25,939 nt of DNA from NCBI GenBank assembly GCA_023228295.1, contig JALOBP010000041.1:1-25939 (forward strand), in the 5' to 3' direction. The notes beneath the pieces were generated by a model. It searched no databases. It saw nothing but the letters and a program-made list of their open reading frames with translations, and was not told the DNA's origin. The first letter of the stretch is position 1. Every line of letters starts with the position of its first letter. Below, piece by piece: positions 1 through 6,737 of the stretch. This DNA comes from Methanoregula sp. GTDB taxonomy: Archaea > Halobacteriota > Methanomicrobia > Methanomicrobiales > Methanospirillaceae. Made by a program: the position numbers and the translations under genes.

Positions 1-109
1 CGAGCTGACCGAGGTGGGCAGGATTTTGATGAGAATGAGATCTCAAATGAGGGCGATTTTTTATCGAATCATTAATCCCAAATTGGGAGAAGAGCCAAAA
101 AAATATTAA
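1..109 (+). CDS. C-terminal end of an unidentified protein (partial)
   Basis: Reading from base 2, 35 sense codons run to a TAA at 107-109. The peptide is basic and looks like a natural C-terminal tail (LTEVGRILMRMRSQ, then AIFYRIINPKLGEEPKKY). The beginning lies outside the window. The piece is too short to assign a family. It would converge on rfbB, whose stop codon is 36 bases away. A chance open frame of this length is possible, so confidence is low. Confidence 0.35.
   Translation, partial: ELTEVGRILMRMRSQMRAIFYRIINPKLGEEPKKY
97..103 (-). terminator. Oligo-T terminator candidate after rfbB
   Basis: Seven A residues on the plus strand give a T7 run in the minus-strand transcript about 42 nt after the rfbB stop codon. 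Archaeal termination commonly uses U-rich tracts without a hairpin. This is inferred from sequence only. Confidence 0.35.
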
Positions 110-144
110 AATAATTTTCTCATAGAGTCAAAGAAACGGAAAAA

Positions 145-1185
145 CTAACTGATTTTCTTACCATATTGTTTATCATAATATAATTGGTAGTCTTTTGTGA
201 TTACAGACTCCAGCCCGTCCTGGTGATCGAGATACCAATGAATGGTAATTTCCAATCCCTTTTCAAAGGGGATCGATGGTTCCCACTTCAGATTTTTTTG
301 AATTTTTGTTGAATCAATTGCATAACGCCGGTCGTGACCTTTTCGATCTTTTACAAAAGAGATAAGATCTTCTGAAATATTTAATCCGGGTTGGAATTTT
401 CCAAGGATCCGGATGATTGTTTTCACAATCTTAATATTCGATCGCTCGTTATGTGCCCCTATGTTGTAGACTTCTCCTGGCAGACCCGAATGAAGAACAA
501 GATCGATCGCAGAACAGTGATCATCAACATGGATCCAATCCCGGATATTGAGGCCATCTCCATATACCGGGATCTTTTTCCCGTTCAGGCAATTGAGAAT
601 CGTGAGGGGAATCAATTTTTCTGGAAACTGGTACGGGCCGTAATTATTTGAACACCGGGTAATATTGATCGGCAGCTGGTATGTGTGGAAATATGCCTGT
701 GTAAGGAGATCTGCTCCGGCTTTGCTTGCAGAATACGGACTCCGGGGATCGAGTGGTGTAGTCTCTTTGAATGTTCCTGTTTTTCCAAGAGATCCATAGA
801 CTTCATCGGTAGATATCTGAAGATATTTTTTTACTTCATGTCTTAATGAAACCTGCAATAAATTCTGGACTCCCAGAACATTGGACTTCACAAAAATGTC
901 AGGATTGGTTATGCTCCTGTCAACATGTGTTTCTGCGGCAAAATTCACAACATAATCCGGATGAAATTGATCGAAGGCTTCGTCAACTTTCTGAAAATCA
1001 CAGATATTCCCTTTGACAAAAGAATAGCGATTATCCTTATTGATCGTTGAAAGATTATTCAGGTTTCCTGCATAGGTCAAATCATCAAAATTGAGAATTG
1101 TACAATTGTGATTGCGGTTTAACAAATAGCGGATATAATTGCTGCCAATGAATCCTGCTCCGCCGGTAATGAAATATCGCATCAA
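145..1185 (-). CDS. rfbB: dTDP-glucose 4,6-dehydratase (RmlB/RfbB)
   Basis: This enzyme converts dTDP-glucose to dTDP-4-keto-6-deoxyglucose, the branch-point intermediate for rhamnose and other deoxysugars, in the cytoplasm. The 346-residue length is normal for the family. The N-terminal Rossmann motif TGGAGFIGSN (residues 7-16) binds NAD. The STDEVYG segment (125-131) carries the family's catalytic Asp-Glu pair, and Y151 with K155 in YSASKAGAD form the SDR active-site pair. Translation could begin at either of the two adjacent Met codons. It is the last gene of the minus-strand glycan locus. No rfbA, rfbC or rfbD is visible, so partners must lie outside. The gene is clearly more AT-rich than the locus upstream of it, which suggests a separate origin. 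Confidence 0.95.
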   Translation of the reverse strand: MMRYFITGGAGFIGSNYIRYLLNRNHNCTILNFDDLTYAGNLNNLSTINKDNRYSFVKGNICDFQKVDEAFDQFHPDYVVNFAAETHVDRSITNPDIFVKSNVLGVQNLLQVSLRHEVKKYLQISTDEVYGSLGKTGTFKETTPLDPRSPYSASKAGADLLTQAYFHTYQLPINITRCSNNYGPYQFPEKLIPLTILNCLNGKKIPVYGDGLNIRDWIHVDDHCSAIDLVLHSGLPGEVYNIGAHNERSNIKIVKTIIRILGKFQPGLNISEDLISFVKDRKGHDRRYAIDSTKIQKNLKWEPSIPFEKGLEITIHWYLDHQDGLESVITKDYQLYYDKQYGKKIS

Positions 1186-1246
1186 AAATATTCCTTGTTT
1201 ACAATTGACTTAAGACTTACGAATGGACATCAAGAAAAACCGGTTC

Positions 1247-1486
1247 TCATTGGATGCCCGTTCTTATCCTCTCCCCCGTCTGTTTTCCATGGAACCCGGA
1301 TCCCACGCCAAGGTTATAATCCGGTTTCGGGATGTGGAGTTCATCAAAAAAAACCTCCGACATCTCCGGATCATAATGCTGCCCGGTGTGGACGAGGATC
1401 TCGGTATGATCCATACGAAGTTCACGAGAGACCGGGGCACATTTCACGAACTGGGGTCGTGCCCCGACAACGGTGACAATCTTCAT
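1247..1486 (-). pseudogene. Truncated UDP-N-acetylglucosamine 2-epimerase (WecB/WbpI family), 5' fragment 1
   Basis: The 79-codon frame starts MKIVTVVGARPQFVK and continues through TGQHYDPEMS and YNLGVGSGFHGKQTGE. This is the unmistakable N-terminus of the non-hydrolysing UDP-GlcNAc 2-epimerase family. The family is normally about 350-390 residues. Here similarity stops near residue 72 and a stop follows at 79, so the catalytic core and the second Rossmann domain are missing. I start it at the ATG that matches the family start and ignore the longer in-frame extension toward the toxin gene. It lies 25 nt downstream of the PIN toxin stop and 61 nt upstream of rfbB. The product cannot be an active epimerase. 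It may be transcribed from the toxin-antitoxin promoter. Confidence 0.85.
1434..1486. repeat. Imperfect direct repeat, wecB 5' end (copy 1)
   Basis: These 53 bases match 2340-2392 at 47 positions. Both copies encode the first codons of a WecB-family epimerase. Four of the six differences are synonymous third-position changes, so the repeat is a pair of diverged homologous gene starts and not a fresh target-site duplication. The copies flank the toxin-antitoxin cassette. Confidence 0.8.
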
Positions 1487-1511
1487 AATAAATCCTGGAG
1501 TATTATCTTGA

Positions 1512-1937
1512 TTATTCCTCTTCGCCCAGAAGAGCCCGGAACCCAGCCTGCTCAAAATGATGGTCACTTGTCAGCGCATCATGAATTTTTTGTTCCCGCA
1601 TAACTTCAAGAGAGATGCAGTCCGTAAGGCTCCATGCTTTATCATGCCGTTGTTCGTAGAGCGTCAATCCTTTCGACCATAAAATGGGATCAACAAAGAC
1701 AATTTCAACACGAGTTGATTTTTCTATATTATGGAAAAACGTGATAACCGATGATTTAAACAAAGGATCGCACAGTGCATTCGCCGTTTCTTCAAGAACA
1801 GCCGAAGTTGTGAGAAACCGGAATCCGGTTTTCATCAGTTTTTTGTAGCGTTGATCGGCAGGTCCATGGAGACGATCCTGCCGGTTCAACAATGCTATCC
1901 AGCAGACCGTATCAACGAAGCAGAGGTTTTTTTTCAT
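1512..1937 (-). CDS. PIN-domain ribonuclease toxin (VapC-like)
   Basis: This 141-residue protein is a PIN-fold Mg-dependent RNase, typically the toxin of a type II toxin-antitoxin pair. The acidic active-site residues are visible: D9 in FVDTVCWIALLN, E50 in VLEETANAL, D106 in AWSLTDCISLEVM and D125 in ALTSDHHF. The DKxWSLTDC block is characteristic of the PIN group that pairs with DUF104 antitoxins. Its ATG overlaps the antitoxin stop by four bases, which implies translational coupling. The catalytic set and length are intact, so the toxin should be functional. The RNA target cannot be predicted from sequence. It sits between two broken wecB ends inside a glycan locus. Confidence 0.85.
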   Translation of the reverse strand: MKKNLCFVDTVCWIALLNRQDRLHGPADQRYKKLMKTGFRFLTTSAVLEETANALCDPLFKSSVITFFHNIEKSTRVEIVFVDPILWSKGLTLYEQRHDKAWSLTDCISLEVMREQKIHDALTSDHHFEQAGFRALLGEEE

Positions 1938-2170
1938 GGATTCCTTCGTTTCGGCAGTCCATACAGGTAATGGTCGTGCTCTTTTGCAAGATCCGGAATA
2001 TCAGTTGTCACAGCAAGGGATGAAATATCAAATGCCGGATCCCGCTCTACATCTGGATCTTCTACAAGAGGCTTCACCGTAATTGTATATTGTTTCCCGG
2101 CCTCAAGATGAACGGGTCCGGATGGCCGGAATACAGATCCATCATACACAACTTTCATTGTTTTTGTCAT
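1934..2170 (-). CDS. DUF104 / AF2212-like antitoxin
   Basis: This is a 78-residue protein whose N-terminus (MKVVYDGSVFRPSGPVHLEAGKQYTITV) matches the DUF104 family: a short beta-rich domain with the pattern 'vyengvlrP..pv.L..G..v.i.v'. DUF104 proteins are encoded next to PIN toxins in archaea and cyanobacteria and are taken as their antitoxins. The C-terminal half is acidic and Pro/Asp-rich and probably wraps the toxin. A run of six G residues in the mRNA (plus-strand 2179-2184) lies 8 nt before the ATG as a strong ribosome-binding site. The gene overlaps the toxin by four bases. It is likely autoregulated like other antitoxins, but no operator was identified. Confidence 0.8.
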   Translation of the reverse strand: MTKTMKVVYDGSVFRPSGPVHLEAGKQYTITVKPLVEDPDVERDPAFDISSLAVTTDIPDLAKEHDHYLYGLPKRRNP

Positions 2171-2240
2171 AGTAACAACCCCCCTTAGTTCAATCGGTGC
2201 TTTTCCGGGTTTCTGATGATCCCTGTTGTCTTCCTGGTAC

Positions 2241-2250
2241 TATAAATATT
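2241..2250 (-). promoter_or_regulatory. TATA box for the toxin-antitoxin cassette
   Basis: On the minus strand the sequence AATATTTATA is a near-ideal archaeal TATA box. Initiation about 25 nt downstream (near 2220) would give a 50-nt leader carrying the G6 ribosome-binding site of the antitoxin. The box lies in sequence unrelated to wecB, so the cassette carries its own promoter and does not depend on the glycan operon. Confidence 0.55.
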
Positions 2251-2329
2251 TCAGATCAATTTGATTAACATCCATGACTTCAGTTTTTATGCAGATGTAA
2301 ATCGTGCCGGCACGGCAAGGTCGGGAAAA

Positions 2330-2392
2330 TCAACCCGTCGGGACACCTTTCACGAACTGGGGCCGTGCCCCGACAACCGTAACGATCTTCAT
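2330..2392 (-). pseudogene. Truncated WecB-family epimerase, 5' fragment 2
   Basis: The ATG overlaps the wecC stop codon (ATGA), the natural position for the next gene of the pathway. The frame reads MKIVTVVGARPQFVK and then loses similarity, with a stop after 20 codons. The first 15 codons match the start of UDP-GlcNAc 2-epimerase. The rest of the gene has been replaced by the region that carries the toxin-antitoxin promoter. This is probably the original in-operon wecB start, now a stub. Confidence 0.8.
2340..2392. repeat. Imperfect direct repeat, wecB 5' end (copy 2)
   Basis: This is the partner of 1434-1486, with 47 of 53 bases identical in the same orientation. Recombination between the copies would remove the toxin-antitoxin cassette. 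Confidence 0.8.
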
Positions 2393-3834
2393 GGCAATCC
2401 ACCTTGTATCCCATGCCCATTCTTATCCCCTCTCCCGATACCCTTGTACACAAACCCGGCCCCGATAAACGCATCCGGCTCAACCAGGTTCCGGCCATCC
2501 ACGATAACCGGGTGATCCTTCCCGCACAGTTTCTTCACATCAAGCGGCTTAAGATTCCTGTACTCATTATGCCCGGTGAAAACAACAACTGCATCAGCCC
2601 CCTTCATAACCGATGAAAGGTCATGCTCAATAATAATCCCCGGGACGGATTTCACCCTGGGATCATGAACAGCAACGACCGCACCGGCCCCGAGTGACAG
2701 TTCATAAAATAATTCCGACGGCGGGTCCCGGGCATCATCGGAATTCCCGAGAAAGGCCCAGCCGAGCAGGGCAATCTTCGAACCGGAAATGTTTTTTTCG
2801 GCACGCTCCAGCCCTTTCTTTGTCAGCGTGAACATATGCCGGGGCATGAAATCATTGATGCGCCGGGCCAGGACATAGAGCGAGGGTTCACCCGCCGGGT
2901 AGTCGAGCTGATCCTTTCCCAGGACCTGCACGCCCCGCTCGAGATGATAGGTGTCCTTGGTCAGGCAGTGCCCCCCCACACCGGCCCCCGGCCAGAGCAT
3001 GGCGCGGGTGATCCCCTCGCCTTTCAGGCTCTCAACACCCGTGCGGACATCATAGACATTGACGCCCATTGCTTCGCAGTAGAGTGCAAGCTCGTTGATT
3101 GCAGCAATCTGGAGATCACGGAATGTGTTCTCGGCGGTCTTGGTCACTTCCGCTGCGGTTGCCGTCATCGGGATGATCCGGCCCCGGGTAAGAATCGGGG
3201 CATACAATTCTATGGCACGTTTCGTGCTGGCATCGTCAATACCCCCAACGATCCGATCGTGTTCCCGGATATTCCGGATGAGTCGCCCGGCCATTACTCG
3301 TTCAGGTGCATGGGCAAGGGCAAAGTCATCACCCGCGATAAGCCCGGATTCCTCCTCAAGGATCTCCCGGGCAATGCCCGTTGTTGTCCCGGGCGTTATC
3401 GTGGATTCCAGGACAACCAGCATCCCGGGCTTAAGATAACGTCCCACTTTTTTTACCCCGTCAAACAGGGCAGAAAAATCCGGGAGAAGATCCTTCTTGT
3501 TGAGAAACGGGGTCTGGATGGAAAGAGTAACAGCATCGAGCCCGGAGATCTTCGAGAAATCCGATGTGCATTCAAACTTTTTTTCCGCGAGAACTTTCTT
3601 CAGCAGGTCTTCAAGTCCCGGCTCTTCGCCTTTCAGCGGGCACTCCCCACGGTTCAGCATGGCAATCTTGTAACCGGATGCCGAAGATTCCCGCTGGAAC
3701 CCGAAGACATGGGAAAATGCCGGTGAATCCGCAAAGAGCAGTGCCGACGGGATCCCGACATAGCCCATGCCAATGACACCAACCGTACGGATCGGTCCCC
3801 GTTGTGCAATCATGTCGGCAAGTGCGGGCTTCAT
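2389..3834 (-). CDS. wecC: UDP-N-acetyl-hexosamine 6-dehydrogenase (WecC/WbpA family)
   Basis: This enzyme oxidises C6 of a UDP-N-acetylhexosamine to the uronic acid with two NAD+. The 481-residue protein has the N-terminal NAD-binding motif GMGYVG (22-27) and the STITPGTT loop (144-151). The conserved Lys is in EVTKTAEN (K232), and the nucleophilic Cys is in PGAGVGGHC (C290). The C-terminal UDP-binding domain ends in the family signature GIGRGDKN. Substrate choice between UDP-GlcNAc (WbpA-like) and UDP-ManNAc (WecC-like) is not certain. With WbpB-, WbpE- and WbpD-like neighbours, UDP-GlcNAc is the likelier substrate. It lies 78 nt after the aminotransferase gene and has a GGAG-type ribosome-binding site next to a GC-rich hairpin. 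Its stop overlaps the start of a broken wecB. Confidence 0.93.
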   Translation of the reverse strand: MKPALADMIAQRGPIRTVGVIGMGYVGIPSALLFADSPAFSHVFGFQRESSASGYKIAMLNRGECPLKGEEPGLEDLLKKVLAEKKFECTSDFSKISGLDAVTLSIQTPFLNKKDLLPDFSALFDGVKKVGRYLKPGMLVVLESTITPGTTTGIAREILEEESGLIAGDDFALAHAPERVMAGRLIRNIREHDRIVGGIDDASTKRAIELYAPILTRGRIIPMTATAAEVTKTAENTFRDLQIAAINELALYCEAMGVNVYDVRTGVESLKGEGITRAMLWPGAGVGGHCLTKDTYHLERGVQVLGKDQLDYPAGEPSLYVLARRINDFMPRHMFTLTKKGLERAEKNISGSKIALLGWAFLGNSDDARDPPSELFYELSLGAGAVVAVHDPRVKSVPGIIIEHDLSSVMKGADAVVVFTGHNEYRNLKPLDVKKLCGKDHPVIVDGRNLVEPDAFIGAGFVYKGIGRGDKNGHGIQGGLP

Positions 3835-3848
3835 GGTTTAACGTCTCC

Positions 3849-3872
3849 ATCCCGGCCCGGTCGGCCCGGGAT
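3849..3872 (-). promoter_or_regulatory. GC-rich hairpin just upstream of the wecC ribosome-binding site
   Basis: The two 11-nt arms (ATCCCGGGCCG and CGGGCCGGGAT on the minus strand) pair with a single mismatch across a 2-nt centre. The hairpin ends directly against the GGAGACG ribosome-binding site of wecC. It could stabilise the processed mRNA end, insulate translation or attenuate transcription. Its function is unknown. Confidence 0.45.
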
Positions 3873-3912
3873 ATTCCCGTATGATCATGGAACCCATTAC
3901 ACGCGCACGCAT

Positions 3913-5007
3913 TCAGCTCACGCCGTTTATTGCTTCGCAGATCGTTTCAAGCATTGGACCGGTGACGTTCGGGTGCACCGGAAGGGAGAGCACTTCGTTG
4001 CAAAGGCGTTCTGCAACCGGGCACGACACCTCCGTCCCGCTTTTCCGGTATACCGGCTGCCGGTGGATCGGGATGGGATAATGGATTGCGGTCCCGATAC
4101 CTTTTCCGGCAAGCTGGGCGATAAGTTCGGACCTCGTGAGGGAAAATTCCGGAAGAACCCGCAGGACATACTGGTGATAGACATGCCGGGCACCGGGCAT
4201 GCAATAGGGCGTGACAATCCCGGCCTCCCTGATATGCGACGAGAGGTACCCGGCATTTGCTTCACGTTGCGTATTGAACCCCGGGAGCTTCTTCAGTTGT
4301 TCCCGTCCGATGGCCGCACCGATATCCGTCATGCGGTAATTGTACCCGATCATGGTATGGAGATACTTCTCGCTCTGCCCGTGATTGATGAACTGGCGGA
4401 TCACCGAAGCATAATGATCGTCATCGGTGGTGATGATGCCCCCCTCCCCGGTCGTCATGTTCTTGGTCGGGTAAAAGGAGAAGCACCCGGCTTTTCCCAG
4501 GCTGCCAACCGGTTTCTGATGGTACATGGCGCCATGTGCCTGCGCCGCATCCTCTATAAGCGGGATGTTATGATCATCGCAGATCTCGTGTACCGGCTGG
4601 ACATCGAATGGCTGGCCAAAGAGGTGGACCCCGATCACCGCCCGGGTTTTTTTGGTAATCGCATTATTCACGCACGCCGGATCGATCCCGAACGTGCGTT
4701 CGTCAACATCCACAAAGACCGGTTTCGCCCCGCACATCGAGACACAACTTGCCGTAGCAAAGAAGGAGAATGTCGGGACAATCACTTCGTCCCCGGCATG
4801 GATGCCGGCAGAAGCCAGCGCTGCATGGAGTGCCGCGGTCCCATTGTTCACCGCAATCGCATGCCTGGTGTTGCATAATGCAGCAAATTCGTTCTCGAAC
4901 TGCCTGACAACCGGTCCCTGGGCAAACATGCCGGACCGGAGGACTTCGGCAACCGCATGGACCTCCTCGTCTCCTGCTTCCGGCCGGGCAATGGGTATGC
5001 CGGTCAT
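3913..5007 (-). CDS. DegT/DnrJ/EryC1/StrS sugar aminotransferase (WbpE-like)
   Basis: This is a PLP-dependent transaminase that aminates a 3-keto (or 4-keto) nucleotide sugar using glutamate. The 364-residue length is typical. Visible motifs include NNGTAALHAAL (54-64), the PLP-ring-stacking region IEDAAQAHGA with D153, and the Schiff-base lysine K182 in FSFYPTKNMTTGEGG. The C-terminal half carries the YNYRMTDIGAAIG block. Its start overlaps the stop of the acetyltransferase by four bases, so the pair is translationally coupled. With the upstream Gfo/Idh/MocA dehydrogenase and downstream 6-dehydrogenase it fits the 3-amination step to UDP-GlcNAc(3N)A. A different keto-sugar cannot be excluded from sequence. 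Confidence 0.93.
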   Translation of the reverse strand: MTGIPIARPEAGDEEVHAVAEVLRSGMFAQGPVVRQFENEFAALCNTRHAIAVNNGTAALHAALASAGIHAGDEVIVPTFSFFATASCVSMCGAKPVFVDVDERTFGIDPACVNNAITKKTRAVIGVHLFGQPFDVQPVHEICDDHNIPLIEDAAQAHGAMYHQKPVGSLGKAGCFSFYPTKNMTTGEGGIITTDDDHYASVIRQFINHGQSEKYLHTMIGYNYRMTDIGAAIGREQLKKLPGFNTQREANAGYLSSHIREAGIVTPYCMPGARHVYHQYVLRVLPEFSLTRSELIAQLAGKGIGTAIHYPIPIHRQPVYRKSGTEVSCPVAERLCNEVLSLPVHPNVTGPMLETICEAINGVS

Positions 5008-5597
5008 GGCCGGATCATCTCCCGGGGCAGGGGCCGGAACCGGGCCGGGGCGCCGATCGCAAGAACGCCGGGCGGGACATCCTTTGTAACAATCGATCCC
5101 GCTGCAACGGCCGACCCGCGGCCGAGCCGGACACCGGGAAGTATGGTGACATTCGCCCCGACAGCAACATTATCTTCGATGACCGGCCCTTTGAGTTCGG
5201 GCTTGCCGGTGGGCGGGTACCGGTCATTGGTCAGGATGGAATTCGGCCCGATGAAGACCCCGTTGCCGAGGGATGTGTTTGTTGGAATGAAGACCATGCT
5301 CTGGATGTTGACATTGTTGCCCAGTGTGCACGTCCCTTCGATGATGCTCGATGTCCCGATGGCAACATTATTGCCAATCGTGGTATCTTCCCGGATCATC
5401 ACATTATGGCCCGTGGAAAAACCATCCCCGATCGTGACATTGCAGTAGATGATCGTTCCCGACCGGATGACTGCATTTTTCCCGATCGTTGTTCCTCGAA
5501 ATTCAGCCGTGTCCATGTATTTCCGTGAAGGAAAGCCCAGCGTAACCGGTTCAAAAAGCCGGGCTCCCTCTCCAAGAATGTTTGTTCCGTACCTCAC
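5004..5597 (-). CDS. Hexapeptide-repeat sugar N-acetyltransferase (WbpD/WlbB-like)
   Basis: The 197-residue protein is dominated by a left-handed beta-helix. Hexapeptide repeats such as TTIGKN, VTIGDG, TTIGNN, CTLGNN and VAVGAN run through most of its length. The loop TNDRYPP in the middle is typical of the WbpD/WlbB group, which transfers acetyl from acetyl-CoA to the 3-amino group of UDP-GlcNAc(3N)A. It is coupled to the aminotransferase by a four-base overlap, the order expected for consecutive reactions. It acts in the cytoplasm, most likely as a trimer. Confidence 0.9.
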   Translation of the reverse strand: MRYGTNILGEGARLFEPVTLGFPSRKYMDTAEFRGTTIGKNAVIRSGTIIYCNVTIGDGFSTGHNVMIREDTTIGNNVAIGTSSIIEGTCTLGNNVNIQSMVFIPTNTSLGNGVFIGPNSILTNDRYPPTGKPELKGPVIEDNVAVGANVTILPGVRLGRGSAVAAGSIVTKDVPPGVLAIGAPARFRPLPREMIRP

Positions 5598-5640
5598 CGT
5601 GAATCTCCTTCAATGCCGGTTAAAATATTCCGGTCTGGTT

Positions 5641-6621
5641 TTATGTCGGGAATGTGCTCCTGTCCGCTGCGGCAGGACCCGATGCCACGGGCCATTGCAC
5701 CTGTCCGCGTCGTGCCATACCCGTATGGATCTGCTCGCAGAGTATCATGTTATTCAGCGCCTGTCCGGGTGTCACCGGGAATTTTGTCCTGTCCCGCACG
5801 GCCCGGATGAACGTCTTGAGTTCCTTCTTAAGCGGCTCGGATTTATTCACCTGGACTTTCTCTATCGTCGTCTCCTGGGAATACCGCTCACCTTCAATGA
5901 CAAACCGGCCCGGCTTGCGGTGGATGTAGAGTTCCTGTGCCATAAAGTCCCCTTCGACCGTGAAAAATTCCTCTTCAATGTAAATCCTGCGTACTTTCTT
6001 GGATGATTTCCTGCTGGCAGTCAGGATTGCCGGGCAATCGTTGATCGTGAAAAGTGCGGTCGCAACATCATTGCCTCCCGAACATGAAAGGCCCCAGCTC
6101 TTTATAGGGAAGAGGTTGAAGAGCAGGTCGATATCATGGATCATCAGGTCTTCGATAATGGAAGTCCCGACAATCCGTGACGATCCGGGATTGTGTCGGT
6201 TGATCTCGATATAGAGCGGGCGCTTGATGATTTGGGCAAGCTCGGGTATGATGGGGTTGAATCGTTCGATATGGCCGACACCTACCGTGAGGTCATTGGG
6301 GATCAGGTTTACAAGTTCCTCGGCTTCTTTTACAGTCTGGCAAATCGGTTTTTCTATGAGGATCGGAATGCGGGCTTCGATCATCTGTTTGGCGACGGCG
6401 AAATGATAGGGCGTCGGGACACAGATACTTGCGGCACCGACATTCTCGATCAGGTTCTCAATAGTCGGGCAAAAGGTAACCGCTTCGCAATGAGATGATA
6501 AGAATTTTTCTGACTTTGGATCCGGATCATACACATAGATCTGGTCAACAGATTTGAGTTCAGAATAAACCCGGAGATGGTTCTTTCCCATCATCCCGCA
6601 TCCGATAACACCAACATCCAT
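5641..6621 (-). CDS. Gfo/Idh/MocA-family nucleotide-sugar dehydrogenase (WbpB/WlbA-like)
   Basis: The 326-residue protein has an N-terminal Rossmann fold with VIGCGMMG (5-12) and the family EKP motif (90-92, IPILIEKPICQT). It also has the central GVGHIERFNP segment and the LMIHDIDLLFNL block of the C-terminal sheet domain. WbpB/WlbA enzymes oxidise C3 of UDP-GlcNAcA before transamination, which fits the aminotransferase and acetyltransferase that follow. The start is supported by a strong GGAGG ribosome-binding site 9 nt upstream. The gene is 43 nt upstream of the acetyltransferase. The last 20 or so residues are Ala/Pro-rich and look variable. Family membership is sure; the exact substrate is inferred from context. 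Confidence 0.9.
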   Translation of the reverse strand: MDVGVIGCGMMGKNHLRVYSELKSVDQIYVYDPDPKSEKFLSSHCEAVTFCPTIENLIENVGAASICVPTPYHFAVAKQMIEARIPILIEKPICQTVKEAEELVNLIPNDLTVGVGHIERFNPIIPELAQIIKRPLYIEINRHNPGSSRIVGTSIIEDLMIHDIDLLFNLFPIKSWGLSCSGGNDVATALFTINDCPAILTASRKSSKKVRRIYIEEEFFTVEGDFMAQELYIHRKPGRFVIEGERYSQETTIEKVQVNKSEPLKKELKTFIRAVRDRTKFPVTPGQALNNMILCEQIHTGMARRGQVQWPVASGPAAADRSTFPT

Positions 6622-6737
6622 TCAGATCCCTCCGGAGGTTGCAGCCGGGTACCGGTAAAAACGTGTCCGGGAAAAATTTTCCGGTGAAGCGGTTGGATTG
6701 GCACAATCGTAATAAAACGGTATCATGGTAATTTCCC

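Noticed and set aside
2836..3726. 296-codon plus-strand open frame opposite wecC
   Set aside because: Antisense shadow of wecC, whose motifs are all intact on the other strand.
3802..4878. 358-codon plus-strand open frame opposite the aminotransferase
   Set aside because: Antisense shadow of a gene with clear PLP-enzyme motifs.
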